This document shows, piece after piece, positions 1 through 10,310 of a stretch of DNA of 64,000 nt (position 1 is its first letter; each line of letters opens with the position of its first letter). The position numbers and the translations under genes are program-made. The DNA is from Nitrosarchaeum sp. (GTDB lineage Archaea > Thermoproteota > Nitrososphaeria > Nitrososphaerales > Nitrosopumilaceae): positions 121,164-185,163 of the forward strand of contig NZ_JAILWF010000004.1 of the NCBI RefSeq assembly GCF_025699065.1, written 5' to 3'. Under the pieces are notes generated by a model that was given only the letters and a program-made list of their open reading frames with translations, was not told where the DNA came from and did not search any database.

Positions 1-627
1 GGAATTGAGGAATTTATATCTGCAAATATCAAAGTTCTAAATTTCGGATTATCATTTTCTGTTATTATTACAATAGTAGAAGATGGAATAGTATTTGATT
101 CAAAAATTTATTCAATATATGCTTGTAAAGCTAATCATTCAGTTACTACTTACTCATATCTTTTTGTAGAAAAAGATAAGCCCGGTAGATTCGATATAGA
201 AAAAGCTAAGGCATTAGCAATTCCGGAAGGAAAGTTGTGGAATCAATTACAAAACGGAATGGAAATTAAAATTGAAGGAAGAATTATTCTTCCAGAACAG
301 GTATTAGGAGAAAAAAGACCAGGTAAAAAAATTGGAATTTCAGGAGATACAATACCAACAAAAGAATTAGAAAAATTCTTTGAGAATTGTGATTATCTTG
401 TATTTGATTCTACATTTTTAGATGAAACTGCAGATAAAGCTGAAGAAACATGTCATTCAACGGCAAAACAAGCAGCGATGTTAGGAAAAAATGCTAAAGT
501 AAAAAATCTGATCTTAACACATTTTTCTGCAAGATATAAAGATGAAACTAGACATCTAGAAGAAGCAAAACAAATTCATCAGTCAGTTATTGCAGCAAAA
601 GATTTCTTAGAAATTGAGATAAAATAA
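1..627 (+). CDS. rnz: Ribonuclease Z (tRNase Z), C-terminal part; 5' end outside window
   Basis: The reading frame is open from base 1 to the stop at 627, so about 208 C-terminal residues are present. RNase Z is a metallo-beta-lactamase-fold endonuclease that trims the 3' end of pre-tRNAs before CCA addition. The visible part has the late family motifs: the SGDT motif (near base 345), a VFDSTFLDE-like strand, 'CHSTAKQAA' (the His of the AEEKCHST-type motif) and 'LTHFSARY', which carries a zinc-binding His. The N-terminal HxHxDH motif lies outside the window. A sirtuin gene follows after 4 bp, so the two are probably co-transcribed. Confidence 0.9.
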   Translation, partial: GIEEFISANIKVLNFGLSFSVIITIVEDGIVFDSKIYSIYACKANHSVTTYSYLFVEKDKPGRFDIEKAKALAIPEGKLWNQLQNGMEIKIEGRIILPEQVLGEKRPGKKIGISGDTIPTKELEKFFENCDYLVFDSTFLDETADKAEETCHSTAKQAAMLGKNAKVKNLILTHFSARYKDETRHLEEAKQIHQSVIAAKDFLEIEIK

Positions 628-631
628 TTAA

Positions 632-1348
632 ATGTTTGAACTAGCCATAAAAAAGCTAAAAGAGGCTCAAAAAATCGTATTTGTTACAGGAGCAGGGATT
701 TCTCAAGAGAGTGGAATTCCTACATTTAGAGGAAAAGATGGATTATGGAGAAATTATGATGCAATGAAATTAGCTACAATTGATGCATTTTATGAAAATC
801 CAAAATTAGTTTGGGAATGGTATAATGAAAGAAGGAAAAATATTTTTTCTGCAAAACCAAATTTAGGACATAAAGCAATAGCAGAATTAGAGAAGTTTGT
901 AAAAGTTATCATATTAACTCAAAATATTGATGGGTTGCATCAAAGAGCAGGAAGTACTAAAGTGTTAGAATTACATGGAAGTATTATCGAAATAAAATGT
1001 ACTGTTTGTAAATTTAAAAATAAAATTTTAACCGAGTTTACAAATATTCCACCTTTATGCAAATGTGGAAATATTTTAAGACCAAATGTAGTATGGTTTG
1101 GGGAACCGCTTCCACAAGATACATGGCAAGAAGCTATGATTCATTCAAGTAATTGTGATATTATGATAATTGCAGGTACATCATTAGTGGTATCACCTGC
1201 AAATACATTACCACTTTATGCCAAACAAAATAATGCATTTCTCATAGAATTAAATCCTGAAGAAACAATGATGTCATCTGATATGGATTTATCAGTAAGA
1301 AGTACTAGTGTTATTGCACTACCCCAATTACTATCAATTTTTAAATAA
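632..1348 (+). CDS. cobB: SIR2-family NAD-dependent protein deacylase
   Basis: This 238-residue protein is a full-length sirtuin. It removes acyl groups from lysines using NAD+, giving nicotinamide and O-acyl-ADP-ribose. The NAD-binding GAGIS...GIPTFRG motif is at residues 20-35, the TQNIDGLH motif near 96-103, and the catalytic ELHGS His follows. A zinc ribbon (CxxC ... CxC, about residues 124-148) and the GTSLVVSPA motif are also intact. In archaea such enzymes act on chromatin proteins such as Alba and on metabolic enzymes; the substrate here is unknown. It lies 4 bp after the RNase Z stop, consistent with one transcript. Confidence 0.92.
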   Translation: MFELAIKKLKEAQKIVFVTGAGISQESGIPTFRGKDGLWRNYDAMKLATIDAFYENPKLVWEWYNERRKNIFSAKPNLGHKAIAELEKFVKVIILTQNIDGLHQRAGSTKVLELHGSIIEIKCTVCKFKNKILTEFTNIPPLCKCGNILRPNVVWFGEPLPQDTWQEAMIHSSNCDIMIIAGTSLVVSPANTLPLYAKQNNAFLIELNPEETMMSSDMDLSVRSTSVIALPQLLSIFK

Positions 1349-1378
1349 ATAAAATTTTTAGTAATAATTAAATTAGTT

Positions 1379-1780
1379 TTAAAGAATTAACCAATCCAAA
1401 ATACTATCAATATTAGATGAAGTCAATATTACTTTGATTGGGCCTAATGGTGATTCATCTGGTTCTTCACAAAGAGCAACTATTCCCACTAATGCAGCCT
1501 GTTTATTGAGATAAAACCATGTTATATCACCTTCTAAATTTTTTTCAAGTTGTCGTTGATAGATTTTTTGTGATTGATTTGAATGGATAACATCATAGAT
1601 CTTTTCAAGTAAATTAAGATCCTTTGAGTTTGATACAATAGAAAACTTTTCAATTTTTAGTTTTGCATTAGGAAAAACATTTAAAATTGCAGTTTCAATT
1701 TTTTTTGGATCTTCAGATGGATTTATTGAAGAAGTAATTTCAATTTTACAACTAAGACTAGGAGCTCTCATTTTATCCAA
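1379..1780 (-). CDS. UPF0201-family (COG1325) RNA-binding-like protein
   Basis: This 133-residue protein matches the archaeal UPF0201 family by its layout. It has a ferredoxin-like N-terminal domain (strand 'CKIEITSSINPSEDP', then a helix and 'VFPNAKLKIE') and a second domain with 'FYLNKQAALVG' and 'ESPLGPIKV'. Family members are small, conserved in archaea and suspected to bind RNA, but have no firm biochemical role. Its start overlaps the end of the upstream UPF0200 kinase by 13 bp, so the two are translationally coupled. That pairing is common in archaea. Confidence 0.75.
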   Translation of the reverse strand: MDKMRAPSLSCKIEITSSINPSEDPKKIETAILNVFPNAKLKIEKFSIVSNSKDLNLLEKIYDVIHSNQSQKIYQRQLEKNLEGDITWFYLNKQAALVGIVALCEEPDESPLGPIKVILTSSNIDSILDWLIL

Positions 1781-2316
1781 CTTTCAATAATTTTGAAGGA
1801 ATAGTCAATCAATTCATCTTTTGTTAAATTATTATTAGAAATTGTTTCATCAGATAATGCAATTGAATTACTAATACCAACCCCAATTTCTCGATTATCT
1901 CTTTCTTCAAAATTTTCTTTTGTTTGTGGATCATCAGATCTTCCTCGATTTTTTAAAAATCCAAATCTTGTATTAGTTGATGCATGTATAGCAAGAAGTT
2001 TAACGGTTCCATGTTTACGTAAAACTTCTATTTCAGCATTAGATCTTATACCATCAATTATTACAACTTTGGATTTTGTATTTTCAATTTGAGGTACAAC
2101 TAATTCTGCAATTGCTCCTTGACCATTTTTTTCTCGAAGTTCAATCATTAATTTGCCGAGATTTGGTCCTGTTGGTTCAAGATTTCTGTTTTTAGCTTCA
2201 GTTCTTACTACATTACCCATGTTTATAACATCATAACCTTTTGATTTGAGACCATCAGCTATGGTTGATTTACCTGCTCCAGGCATACCTGTTAAACAAA
2301 CAATTAGTTTTTCCAA
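1768..2316 (-). CDS. UPF0200-family P-loop kinase-like protein (dephospho-CoA kinase/NMP kinase fold)
   Basis: This 182-residue P-loop NTPase has Walker A GMPGAGKST at residues 10-18. It also has an NMP-kinase-like 'VINMGNVVR' segment, a Walker-B-like 'KVVIIDGIRS' and a lid with 'RGRSDDP'. The layout is that of UPF0200, related to dephospho-CoA and adenylate kinases. The substrate is not established, so no specific reaction is claimed. It leads a two-gene minus-strand operon with the UPF0201 protein (13-bp overlap) and is divergent from thpR. Confidence 0.72.
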   Translation of the reverse strand: MEKLIVCLTGMPGAGKSTIADGLKSKGYDVINMGNVVRTEAKNRNLEPTGPNLGKLMIELREKNGQGAIAELVVPQIENTKSKVVIIDGIRSNAEIEVLRKHGTVKLLAIHASTNTRFGFLKNRGRSDDPQTKENFEERDNREIGVGISNSIALSDETISNNNLTKDELIDYSFKIIESWIK

Positions 2317-2390
2317 TATCAGAATGAAAAAACAGTCTGGTCTATGAAGTTACCGGAAATTATTATAAAACATCATTAAAGAAAATTATC

Positions 2391-2930
2391 ATGCGGGTTT
2401 TTGTAGCAATTGAAATTACTTCTGATAAAATAATTAACTCCATTTCTAAATTTCAGTCTGAAATTAACATTAATGCTAAACCTGTAGAATTACATAATCT
2501 TCATTTTACATTACAATTTTTAGGGGAGATATCACAAGATGTTGTAGAGAAAATAATAGTTGCTTTAAAATCAGTTAAATTTTCTAAATTTATGGTAGAT
2601 TTCAAAGGTATCGGTGTGTTTCCTAAATTAAAATTTCCAAGAATTGTATGGATTGGAACTGATGAAAACGGAGGTAAATTATTGACAGAACTAGCAAAAA
2701 ATGTTGAAAATGTACTCCTTCCATTGGGTTTTACTGCAGATAAACCGTTTAAACCTCATATCACAGTATTTAGAATTAAAAATAAGATTGGAGATATTGA
2801 AAAAGAGTTGAATAAATTCAAATTAATTGACTTTGGAAGTCAAGAAATTACAGGATTTAAGCTTAAACAAAGTGTTCTTAGTTCAAAGGGTCCCGTTTAT
2901 TCTGATTTAATAGAGGTTAAAGCGAAATAA
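2391..2930 (+). CDS. thpR: RNA 2',3'-cyclic phosphodiesterase (2'-5' RNA ligase family)
   Basis: This 179-residue protein has the two catalytic HxTx motifs of the 2H phosphoesterase family: HFTLQF near residue 43 and HITVF near residue 123. ThpR opens 2',3'-cyclic phosphates on RNA and can join tRNA halves through a 2'-5' bond in vitro. Its stop codon shares one base with the ATG of the CCA-adding enzyme, and the kinase after that overlaps again. This gives a tight three-gene operon with a tRNA-processing theme. Confidence 0.9.
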   Translation: MRVFVAIEITSDKIINSISKFQSEININAKPVELHNLHFTLQFLGEISQDVVEKIIVALKSVKFSKFMVDFKGIGVFPKLKFPRIVWIGTDENGGKLLTELAKNVENVLLPLGFTADKPFKPHITVFRIKNKIGDIEKELNKFKLIDFGSQEITGFKLKQSVLSSKGPVYSDLIEVKAK

Positions 2931-4261
2931 TGAAACAAGTATTATCTAAAATTAGAAAATCTGTAACAATATTAGAAAATGTAAGAAAATTAAAAAAACA
3001 AATCGCCGATGAAGCATATCAATTAGTTGAAAATCAAATAAAAAATCATCCTGAAATTACAGGATTAGAGTTTGGAGGATCTTATGCAAAAGATACCTGG
3101 CTCTCAGAAGAAGCAGATATTGATATTTTTATTAAATTTAAAAAAACTATTTCTGAAGAAAAATTTACAGAGATTTCAAAAAATGTTGGATTTCAATCAA
3201 TGAAAAAATATAATCCATATGTAAGATATTCTGAACATCCATATGTTGAGGCTAAAATTAAAAAAACAAAGATAAATGTTGTTCCATGTTATGAGGTAAA
3301 TTCGGGAGAATGGAAAAGTTCTGCAGATAGATCACCTTTTCATACAAAATACATGGAAAAGTCACTTACTCCTGAAATGAGAAACGAAGTAAGAATGCTC
3401 AAAATATTTCTGAAGGCAAATAAAATTTATGGTTCGGAAATTGCAAAACAAGGATTTAGTGGATATGTATCAGAGGTTTTAATTTTAAATTTTGGTAATT
3501 TTGAAAATACAATTAGATCAATTGGAAAAATTCAACAAGGTCAGATTATTGGAAAGACTTCAAAAGTATTTGATACATTAATTGTAATTATAGATCCTAT
3601 TGACAATAATAGAAATTTGGCTGCAGCAATTTCAAATGAAAATATAGGAAAATTCATTCTTTTGTGTAGAGCATTTGAAAACAAACCTAAATTAGAATTT
3701 TTTACTCAAAAAAAATTGAAAATATCAAAAAATAGTTTGGAAAACGTACTTGTGATAAAATTCAATTTTAAAAATCGAAGTCCAGATATAATTTGGGGGC
3801 AAATTAAGAGAGCAACTTCCTCGCTTACAACTCAATTAGAATTAGGAGGTTTCAATGTTTTACGAAGTAAAGCCCATTCAGATAATATGGGTGAAGCTTG
3901 TCTTTTTTTCCTTTTAGAATCAACTAAAATTCCAATAAATTATTCTAAAAATGGTCCTGATTTCTTTAGAGTAAGTGATTGTACTAGTTTTATTTCAAAA
4001 AACATTACAAAAACTGAATTAATGTGGATTAATGATGATGGAAAAATTGTTACACTTGAAAAAAGAAGACATAATGAAGCAGTGAAATTTATGACAGAAT
4101 TTTTGAAAAACAATCTCCAAACAGGCATACCAAAGGGATTACAAAGTGATTTTAGGAAAGGAGTTGAAATTACTATTGGAAATAAAAATTTAAGCAAATC
4201 AATTAAAGAGGCAATTTTAGATCTTATTTCAACTGATGACTCTATCTTTCATACCAATTAA
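2930..4261 (+). CDS. cca: Archaeal class I CCA-adding tRNA nucleotidyltransferase
   Basis: The 443-residue length is usual for the archaeal class I enzyme. It adds CCA to tRNA 3' ends without a template. The nucleotidyltransferase signature GGSYAKDTW (about residues 48-56) is followed by EADIDIF, whose aspartates bind the catalytic metals. The later 'VEVLILNFG', 'DPIDNNRN' and C-terminal tail regions also fit archaeal Cca. The start overlaps thpR by one base and the 3' end overlaps the next kinase gene by 26 bp. The tRNA-Pro gene just downstream lacks an encoded CCA, so this activity is needed for it. Confidence 0.93.
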   Translation: MKQVLSKIRKSVTILENVRKLKKQIADEAYQLVENQIKNHPEITGLEFGGSYAKDTWLSEEADIDIFIKFKKTISEEKFTEISKNVGFQSMKKYNPYVRYSEHPYVEAKIKKTKINVVPCYEVNSGEWKSSADRSPFHTKYMEKSLTPEMRNEVRMLKIFLKANKIYGSEIAKQGFSGYVSEVLILNFGNFENTIRSIGKIQQGQIIGKTSKVFDTLIVIIDPIDNNRNLAAAISNENIGKFILLCRAFENKPKLEFFTQKKLKISKNSLENVLVIKFNFKNRSPDIIWGQIKRATSSLTTQLELGGFNVLRSKAHSDNMGEACLFFLLESTKIPINYSKNGPDFFRVSDCTSFISKNITKTELMWINDDGKIVTLEKRRHNEAVKFMTEFLKNNLQTGIPKGLQSDFRKGVEITIGNKNLSKSIKEAILDLISTDDSIFHTN

Positions 4262-4997
4262 AAAATTAGTAAAAGAACCGTATTCAAAAATTCTTGGCTA
4301 TCCAAAAGCTAGTTCACGTCAACTTCAATCAAGAATTATCGAATTAGAAAAATTAAAAATAAAATCAATATCATTTACTGGACAGACGACTATAGGCAGT
4401 TTACAAATTTTGGGTAAGGGATATGTTGGAGTAGTAGTATTAGCAAAAAAAGGAAACGACATTGTTGCATTAAAGATTAGAAGATTAGATTCTCAACGAA
4501 ATGAAATGAAAAGTGAAGCAAAACTAATGAAATTGGTAAATACGGTAAATGTTGGGCCCAAGTTGTACGATGTAAGTAAGAATTTTTTGGTAATGGAATA
4601 TCTTGAAGGTGATAAAATTGGTGATTGGATACAATCTCTAAAAGGAAATGGAAGTTCTAAGAAATTAAAGTCAATAATCAAAATAATTTTAGAGGATTGT
4701 TATAGATTAGATAAAATTGGTTTTGATCATGGTGAATTAAGCAGTATTTCAAAGCATGTCATTGTTGGAAAATTAAGAACAACCTTAATTGATTTTGAAA
4801 GTTCAAGTGTCAACAGACGAGCGTCAAATGTAACTTCTATTACTCAAGCAATTTTTATTGGATCAGGAATTGCTAAAAAAGTTCAAAGAATCTATAAAAT
4901 TCCCGAAAAGGGAAAAATTATTGATGCTTTAAGAAAATACAAGCAAGAACCAACACAAAAAAGTTTTGACGATATCTTAAAGATATTAAAATTATGA
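4236..4997 (+). CDS. Small atypical serine/threonine protein kinase (COG2112-like)
   Basis: This 253-residue protein keeps a reduced protein-kinase core. There is a glycine loop (GKGYVGVVVLA, about residue 68), the ATP-anchoring lysine (ALKIRR), a hinge (MEYLEGD), a catalytic-loop equivalent DHGEL, and IDFE in place of DFG. This pattern is typical of the predicted archaeal COG2112 kinases rather than RIO or Hanks-type enzymes. The substrate is unknown. The gene starts 26 bp inside cca, implying coupled translation with a tRNA-maturation operon. Its stop abuts the 3' end of tRNA-Pro on the other strand. Confidence 0.72.
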   Translation: MTLSFIPIKKLVKEPYSKILGYPKASSRQLQSRIIELEKLKIKSISFTGQTTIGSLQILGKGYVGVVVLAKKGNDIVALKIRRLDSQRNEMKSEAKLMKLVNTVNVGPKLYDVSKNFLVMEYLEGDKIGDWIQSLKGNGSSKKLKSIIKIILEDCYRLDKIGFDHGELSSISKHVIVGKLRTTLIDFESSSVNRRASNVTSITQAIFIGSGIAKKVQRIYKIPEKGKIIDALRKYKQEPTQKSFDDILKILKL

Positions 4998-5071
4998 TGG
5001 GGCCGGCAGGAATTGAACCTGCGACCACTAGTCCCCCAGACTAGTATCATACCAAGCTAGACTACGACCCC
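4998..5071 (-). tRNA. tRNA-Pro (anticodon GGG)
   Basis: I folded the minus strand by eye. The acceptor stem GGGGTCG/CGGCCCC has one G-T pair and discriminator A. The anticodon stem is CTAGT/ACTAG with loop CTGGGGG, giving anticodon GGG. The T arm is GCAGG/CCTGC with loop TTCAATT. The D stem is weak (G-T wobble and one mismatch). No 3' CCA is encoded and I see no intron. It is convergent with and directly adjacent to the kinase gene. Confidence 0.93.
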
Positions 5072-5127
5072 TCATGAGTGAGGCACAAAATGAAATTATT
5101 AAATCGTCGGGTTATTACTGATTATTA

Positions 5128-5337
5128 ATGAAAATTTGCAGCATTTGTAATAGAATTTCTGGAAATGATCAGGATCATCTTGATTGTATTCAAAAAATAA
5201 GAATAGAAAATGAAGATGAAAATTTTAAACAGAGTATTCCTGAAAAATTAGATTTAGCAAAGGATACTCTGGGTTTGGGTGTTGAGGTAAAAGCTATTTT
5301 AGAACACCTTACAAAAGAAAACAAAAAAACTGATTAA
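5128..5337 (+). CDS. Small putative zinc-binding protein, unknown function
   Basis: This 69-residue ORF begins with CSICNRISGNDQDHLDC, which offers Cys-x2-Cys ... His-x2-Cys, a plausible single zinc site. A charged, helical, acidic tail follows. It has an ATG start with an AT-rich TATA-like element about 30 bp upstream. It ends directly at the stop of the convergent SQR-like gene. I do not recognise a family; it could be a small lineage-specific regulatory or adaptor protein. Confidence 0.6.
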   Translation: MKICSICNRISGNDQDHLDCIQKIRIENEDENFKQSIPEKLDLAKDTLGLGVEVKAILEHLTKENKKTD

Positions 5338-6489
5338 TCATAACCATTTTGAAAGTCGTTCTTTCTCAAATTGTAACTTTTCATCAAGATGTTTAGTTGT
5401 AGATTCTGTTAATTTTGTTGTTGGTTTAGATTCTGTAAACATATCAACTTCAATTATAGATGCAGTATCTCTTCCAGATTCAAGGAAGCATCCTCCCTTT
5501 CCATCAAACAATAATAATTCATTTTTATTTTGTATACTAGATATGATGTTTTGTGCAACTGTAATTGCTTCTCTTTCTGCAAACACGCCTGCTTTAGGAA
5601 CAGTCATGGTATCAATTACTGTTAAAGTTGTTACATCACCTACTGCATACACATTTTCAAACGGAGTTTTACAGTCTCTGTTAATTGGTATAAATCCACC
5701 TTCTTTGGCTAATCCAGATTCATAAATTACTTTAGGTGCAACATGTGGAGGTACAGCAAGAAGTAAATCAAAATTAGCTTCATCTCCATTTTGAAAAATC
5801 AGTTTATTTTTTTCAACGGATTTTATTTTGCATGAATCATGAAAAACAATGTTCTCCGAATTTATTAAACTAAGAATTTTTTTGCTGATTTCTGGACCAG
5901 CTGCGGGTAATGTTATTGGAGCCGGACTATAGAAATGAATTTGTATTGATTTTCTAACTCCTGCATCTCTTAGCATTGAATCGATCAATAAACTAGCCTC
6001 AAATGGTGCTGGAGGACATTTGTATGGCATCCCCATAATAGAAATAGCAATATTGCCAGATCTCATGTTTTTTATTTTTTTATGAATCTCAGTTAATTGA
6101 TTATGATCATAAAGATTCATTCCATTTTCTGAAAGTCCTGAAATTTTTTCAGGTGCTAAAACTGCGCCCATTGCAATAATTAAAAAATCATATGATAAAG
6201 TTTTGGTAGTTGTTTTAATTTGTTTATTTTGAAGATCAATTTCTATAATTTCTTCTTTTAAAAAATTTATTTCTTTTTTAATTAATTGATTTAGTGATCC
6301 TATTGAATTTTCAAATGTTCGTGTACCTTTGATAATCCAAAGTTTGGCAAAGCCTACCATGAACCAATCTTTTTTGTCAATAACTGTTATCTTAACTTGA
6401 GATGATGGAAGATTATTTCTTATTTCATTTGCCGCAGCTAATCCTCCAAATCCTCCGCCAAGAATTAAGATATGGGGGATAGAAGTCAA
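5338..6489 (-). CDS. FAD-dependent oxidoreductase, sulfide:quinone reductase-like
   Basis: This 383-residue flavoprotein has an N-terminal FAD-binding Rossmann motif (LILGGGFGGLAAANEI, about residues 8-23), a central MGAV region and a C-terminal 'NVYAVGDVTTL' FAD motif. The 'MPYKCPPAPFEA' segment (about residues 155-166) supplies a cysteine where SQR and flavocytochrome c sulfide dehydrogenase have a catalytic Cys, and another Cys lies in the C-terminal 'GKGGCFLESG'. Sulfide, polysulfide or another quinone-linked donor is possible. It is one base downstream of an SDR gene on the same strand, probably one operon. Confidence 0.75.
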   Translation of the reverse strand: MTSIPHILILGGGFGGLAAANEIRNNLPSSQVKITVIDKKDWFMVGFAKLWIIKGTRTFENSIGSLNQLIKKEINFLKEEIIEIDLQNKQIKTTTKTLSYDFLIIAMGAVLAPEKISGLSENGMNLYDHNQLTEIHKKIKNMRSGNIAISIMGMPYKCPPAPFEASLLIDSMLRDAGVRKSIQIHFYSPAPITLPAAGPEISKKILSLINSENIVFHDSCKIKSVEKNKLIFQNGDEANFDLLLAVPPHVAPKVIYESGLAKEGGFIPINRDCKTPFENVYAVGDVTTLTVIDTMTVPKAGVFAEREAITVAQNIISSIQNKNELLLFDGKGGCFLESGRDTASIIEVDMFTESKPTTKLTESTTKHLDEKLQFEKERLSKWL

Positions 6490-6490
6490 G

Positions 6491-7231
6491 TTAACGATCT
6501 TGTGTGGTAGGTCTGATTAGAATTTCATTAACATTTACATGATTTGGTGTCTCTACAGCATAAACAATTGCATTTGCAATATCTTCAGCTTGTAATGCTT
6601 CCATTTTTTTAGCATTTTCAACAAATGCTTGTAACGATTCATCGGTAATTGTGTTTGTTAGTTCGGTTGCAACAACTCCTGGTTCAATACATGTGACACG
6701 GATATTCTTTCTTACGCTAAGTTCTTGTCTTAGTCCTTCACTAAAAGCAGTGATCGCATGCTTTGTGGCACAATAAACACTACCAGCAGGGAAAACTATT
6801 CTTCCAGCAACTGAAGAGATGTTAATAATATGACCTGATTTCTTTTCAAGCATGTGTGTAACAACAGCTCCCGTACAATATAATACGCCTTTGATATTGA
6901 CATCAATCATTTGTTCCCATTCATCAATCTTCAAATTTTTAAAAAAGCTTAGAGGCATAAGTCCTGCGTTATTTACTAGAATATCTACAGTTCCCCACTT
7001 TTTCAAAACGTTTTCAACAAAAGAATTACATTCATTTCTCTTAGTAACATCTAGTTTTTGAGAATAAACTTCTCCGCCATTTACTTTGATCTTTTTTTCT
7101 AATTCCAAAAGCATGTTTGTTCGTCGTGCACCTATTGCAACCTTTACTCCTGCTTTTGAAAGTGCTAAAGCAGTAGCAAATCCAATTCCACTACTTGCAC
7201 CAGTAACTATTGCTACTTTATTTTCAATCAT
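6491..7231 (-). CDS. Short-chain dehydrogenase/reductase (classical SDR)
   Basis: This protein of about 246 residues has the classical SDR features: cofactor motif TGASSGIG near residue 11, NNAG near 88, catalytic Ser in 'INISSVAG' and YCATK as the YxxxK motif. The substrate cannot be told from sequence. The basic 'GARR' after the second strand suggests NADPH preference. I use the ATG at 7231 rather than the TTG one codon upstream. It lies one base before the SQR-like gene, so the two are probably co-expressed. Confidence 0.85.
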   Translation of the reverse strand: MIENKVAIVTGASSGIGFATALALSKAGVKVAIGARRTNMLLELEKKIKVNGGEVYSQKLDVTKRNECNSFVENVLKKWGTVDILVNNAGLMPLSFFKNLKIDEWEQMIDVNIKGVLYCTGAVVTHMLEKKSGHIINISSVAGRIVFPAGSVYCATKHAITAFSEGLRQELSVRKNIRVTCIEPGVVATELTNTITDESLQAFVENAKKMEALQAEDIANAIVYAVETPNHVNVNEILIRPTTQDR

Positions 7232-7352
7232 CAATATTCACGTAATTATTTTTAATTTCAACATTGTAAAAACGTTTACCTAATTTTTTAAAAATAATTA
7301 ATTTTCTAATAAATCATAACAAGTTTATTAGAAGAAAAACTATATGATGTTT

Positions 7353-7580
7353 ATGAAGCCTGAAAAATGCGCTTATTGTGGTGACATGGTAGATATGCCA
7401 TTTCAGTGTAATTATTGTAAAGATCCATTTTGTGCTGAACATAGACTTCCAGAAGAACATAGATGTGTAAAATTAACTCAGATTAGAGCTCGTAGATTTG
7501 GTGAGAAAAAAGTGATCAGAGATGGAGGTTCAAACAAACAAAATGTTTTCAAAAGAATGTTTAGAAAATTCAAAGATTAG
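7353..7580 (+). CDS. AN1-type zinc finger protein
   Basis: This small protein is an AN1 finger followed by a basic tail. The ligand pattern CAYC ... CNYC ... C-x2-H ... H-x-C covers about the first 40 residues and would bind two zincs. In eukaryotes AN1 proteins link to ubiquitin and stress responses; archaeal versions are uncharacterised. Three in-frame ATGs (7344, 7347, 7353) are available. I chose the last because a TATA-like sequence (around 7323-7331) sits about 27 bp upstream and the finger starts right after it. Confidence 0.8.
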   Translation: MKPEKCAYCGDMVDMPFQCNYCKDPFCAEHRLPEEHRCVKLTQIRARRFGEKKVIRDGGSNKQNVFKRMFRKFKD

Positions 7581-7588
7581 ATAGAGAA

Positions 7589-7873
7589 CTAATAAGGACT
7601 TTTGTCAGGAGATATTTTTGCACGTCGTCCTTGATAAATTAATGCTAAAGCAAGAGCAAACATTACTAATGCTGTTAATGGAAAATTTTGGGGTGCCGGT
7701 AACACAAACAGATAGTATATTCCAAATCCTATCGATACAGTGGCTTGTGTCCATAGTTTAATCCATTTTGGAGTTTTAGTTATTCTACAAATTGCTTCAA
7801 CAATAAAAATACCAATTACTGGATAAATAGTATAAAGAAGAAAATCAATTACATCGACTCCAGTGTGTGTCAT
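7589..7873 (-). CDS. Small integral membrane protein, unknown function
   Basis: This 94-residue protein has about three hydrophobic segments (near residues 8-26, 40-58 and 62-80) and a short basic C-terminus. The middle segments contain aromatic and proline residues (e.g. 'YYLFVLPAPQNFPL'). I recognise no family. It lies between the AN1 finger gene (convergent, 8 bp) and gins51 (same strand, 30 bp), so it may be transcribed with gins51. Confidence 0.65.
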   Translation of the reverse strand: MTHTGVDVIDFLLYTIYPVIGIFIVEAICRITKTPKWIKLWTQATVSIGFGIYYLFVLPAPQNFPLTALVMFALALALIYQGRRAKISPDKSPY

Positions 7874-7903
7874 AAATGAAAATAAGTGAGGTATAATTTC
7901 TAT

Positions 7904-8461
7904 CTAATCTTCCCAACGAACTTTGGTGGCAATATTTTTAGTAATTAATGCCTGAGCATTTTCATATGGTATTGTTGCAATATCTTCTATTTTGAAGGGC
8001 CCATATTTTTCCAGATCAGCACCTATGATTTCATCTACCTCCTGAAGAAATCTTACAACAACAGTCTTAGTCTTATGATTTTGAGAGATAGATTCTAGAA
8101 ATTTTGATTTTCCATTAATTGTTGCTGAAAGAATCATTTCAGCTCTTTCTCTACGTTCTTCTTCTGCATCAAGGATGAATTTTTCTTCATCTAAAAGATT
8201 CTGAAAATAAATATTACCTGATTTAGAAATTTTTTCTAATCTAATATTGATAAAAAGCGATGTTAGTTCTGTAGCAGTATCAATTATTACTTTTTTAATG
8301 TTATTTTCTACTCCATCAAATTCTTGTTTTTTCAAGTCACCAATAAAATCTGAAAGTTTCCTATAGAAATCAGGGTTGATTTCTTGTATAGAATCATTTT
8401 CAGTTTCTCGTAAAACTATATGGTGTAATTTGTTTAGATCTATTTCGTTTGTTTCTGACAT
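7904..8461 (-). CDS. gins51: GINS complex subunit Gins51 (Sld5/Psf1-like)
   Basis: This 185-residue protein fits archaeal Gins51. It has a helical A domain (about residues 1-125, with the 'RLEKISKSGNIYFQNLLDEEKFILD' neighbourhood) and then a small beta-rich B domain at the C-terminus ('VVVRFLQEVDEIIGADLEKYG'). GINS bridges MCM and Cdc45/RecJ in the replicative helicase. Its presence 6-12 kb from both PolD subunits, Orc1/Cdc6 and a candidate origin fits a replication neighbourhood. It is divergent from glnA across 54 bp. Confidence 0.82.
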   Translation of the reverse strand: MSETNEIDLNKLHHIVLRETENDSIQEINPDFYRKLSDFIGDLKKQEFDGVENNIKKVIIDTATELTSLFINIRLEKISKSGNIYFQNLLDEEKFILDAEEERRERAEMILSATINGKSKFLESISQNHKTKTVVVRFLQEVDEIIGADLEKYGPFKIEDIATIPYENAQALITKNIATKVRWED

Positions 8462-8515
8462 TTCTTACCTAATCCTTAAATCTCGGATGTATTTGTGTTT
8501 GATTGAAGCACAAAA

Positions 8516-9972
<1,457 letters not shown>

Positions 9973-9976
<4 letters not shown>

Positions 9977-10251
9977 GTTCTTCCAGTAATTTGAAAAATA
10001 TAGAATAATGAAATAAAGATCAAAGTAAAACCTATACCAAGAAATATTATTCTCTTTTTCTCTGAAACGGCTGCTTTGTAAAGCAAAATACTACCTGCTA
10101 AGCCAACAAATAACACAATAACTCCTATTACTACACTATCAAAACTTGTATGAGTAACTAATGGATGGAAAAATCCTGACAGTAATGCAAAAAATGCTAT
10201 CAAATAAACATACTTGAATCCTGTTAGCATTTTTGATGTGGTCTTATTCAA
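9973..10251 (-). CDS. Small membrane protein, unknown function
   Basis: This 92-residue protein has about three transmembrane segments (near residues 13-28, 35-56 and 68-88) with short polar links. It overlaps the 3' end of glnA by 4 bp in convergent orientation and shares strand with the thermosome gene. I recognise no family. Hydrophobicity and length suggest a genuine membrane protein rather than a shadow of glnA, since almost all of it lies outside glnA. Confidence 0.65.
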
Positions 10252-10310
10252 TATGGTTTGTAAATATGATAATCAAATAAACTTTTGAAAAATAATTTTT
10301 ATTAAAAAAT

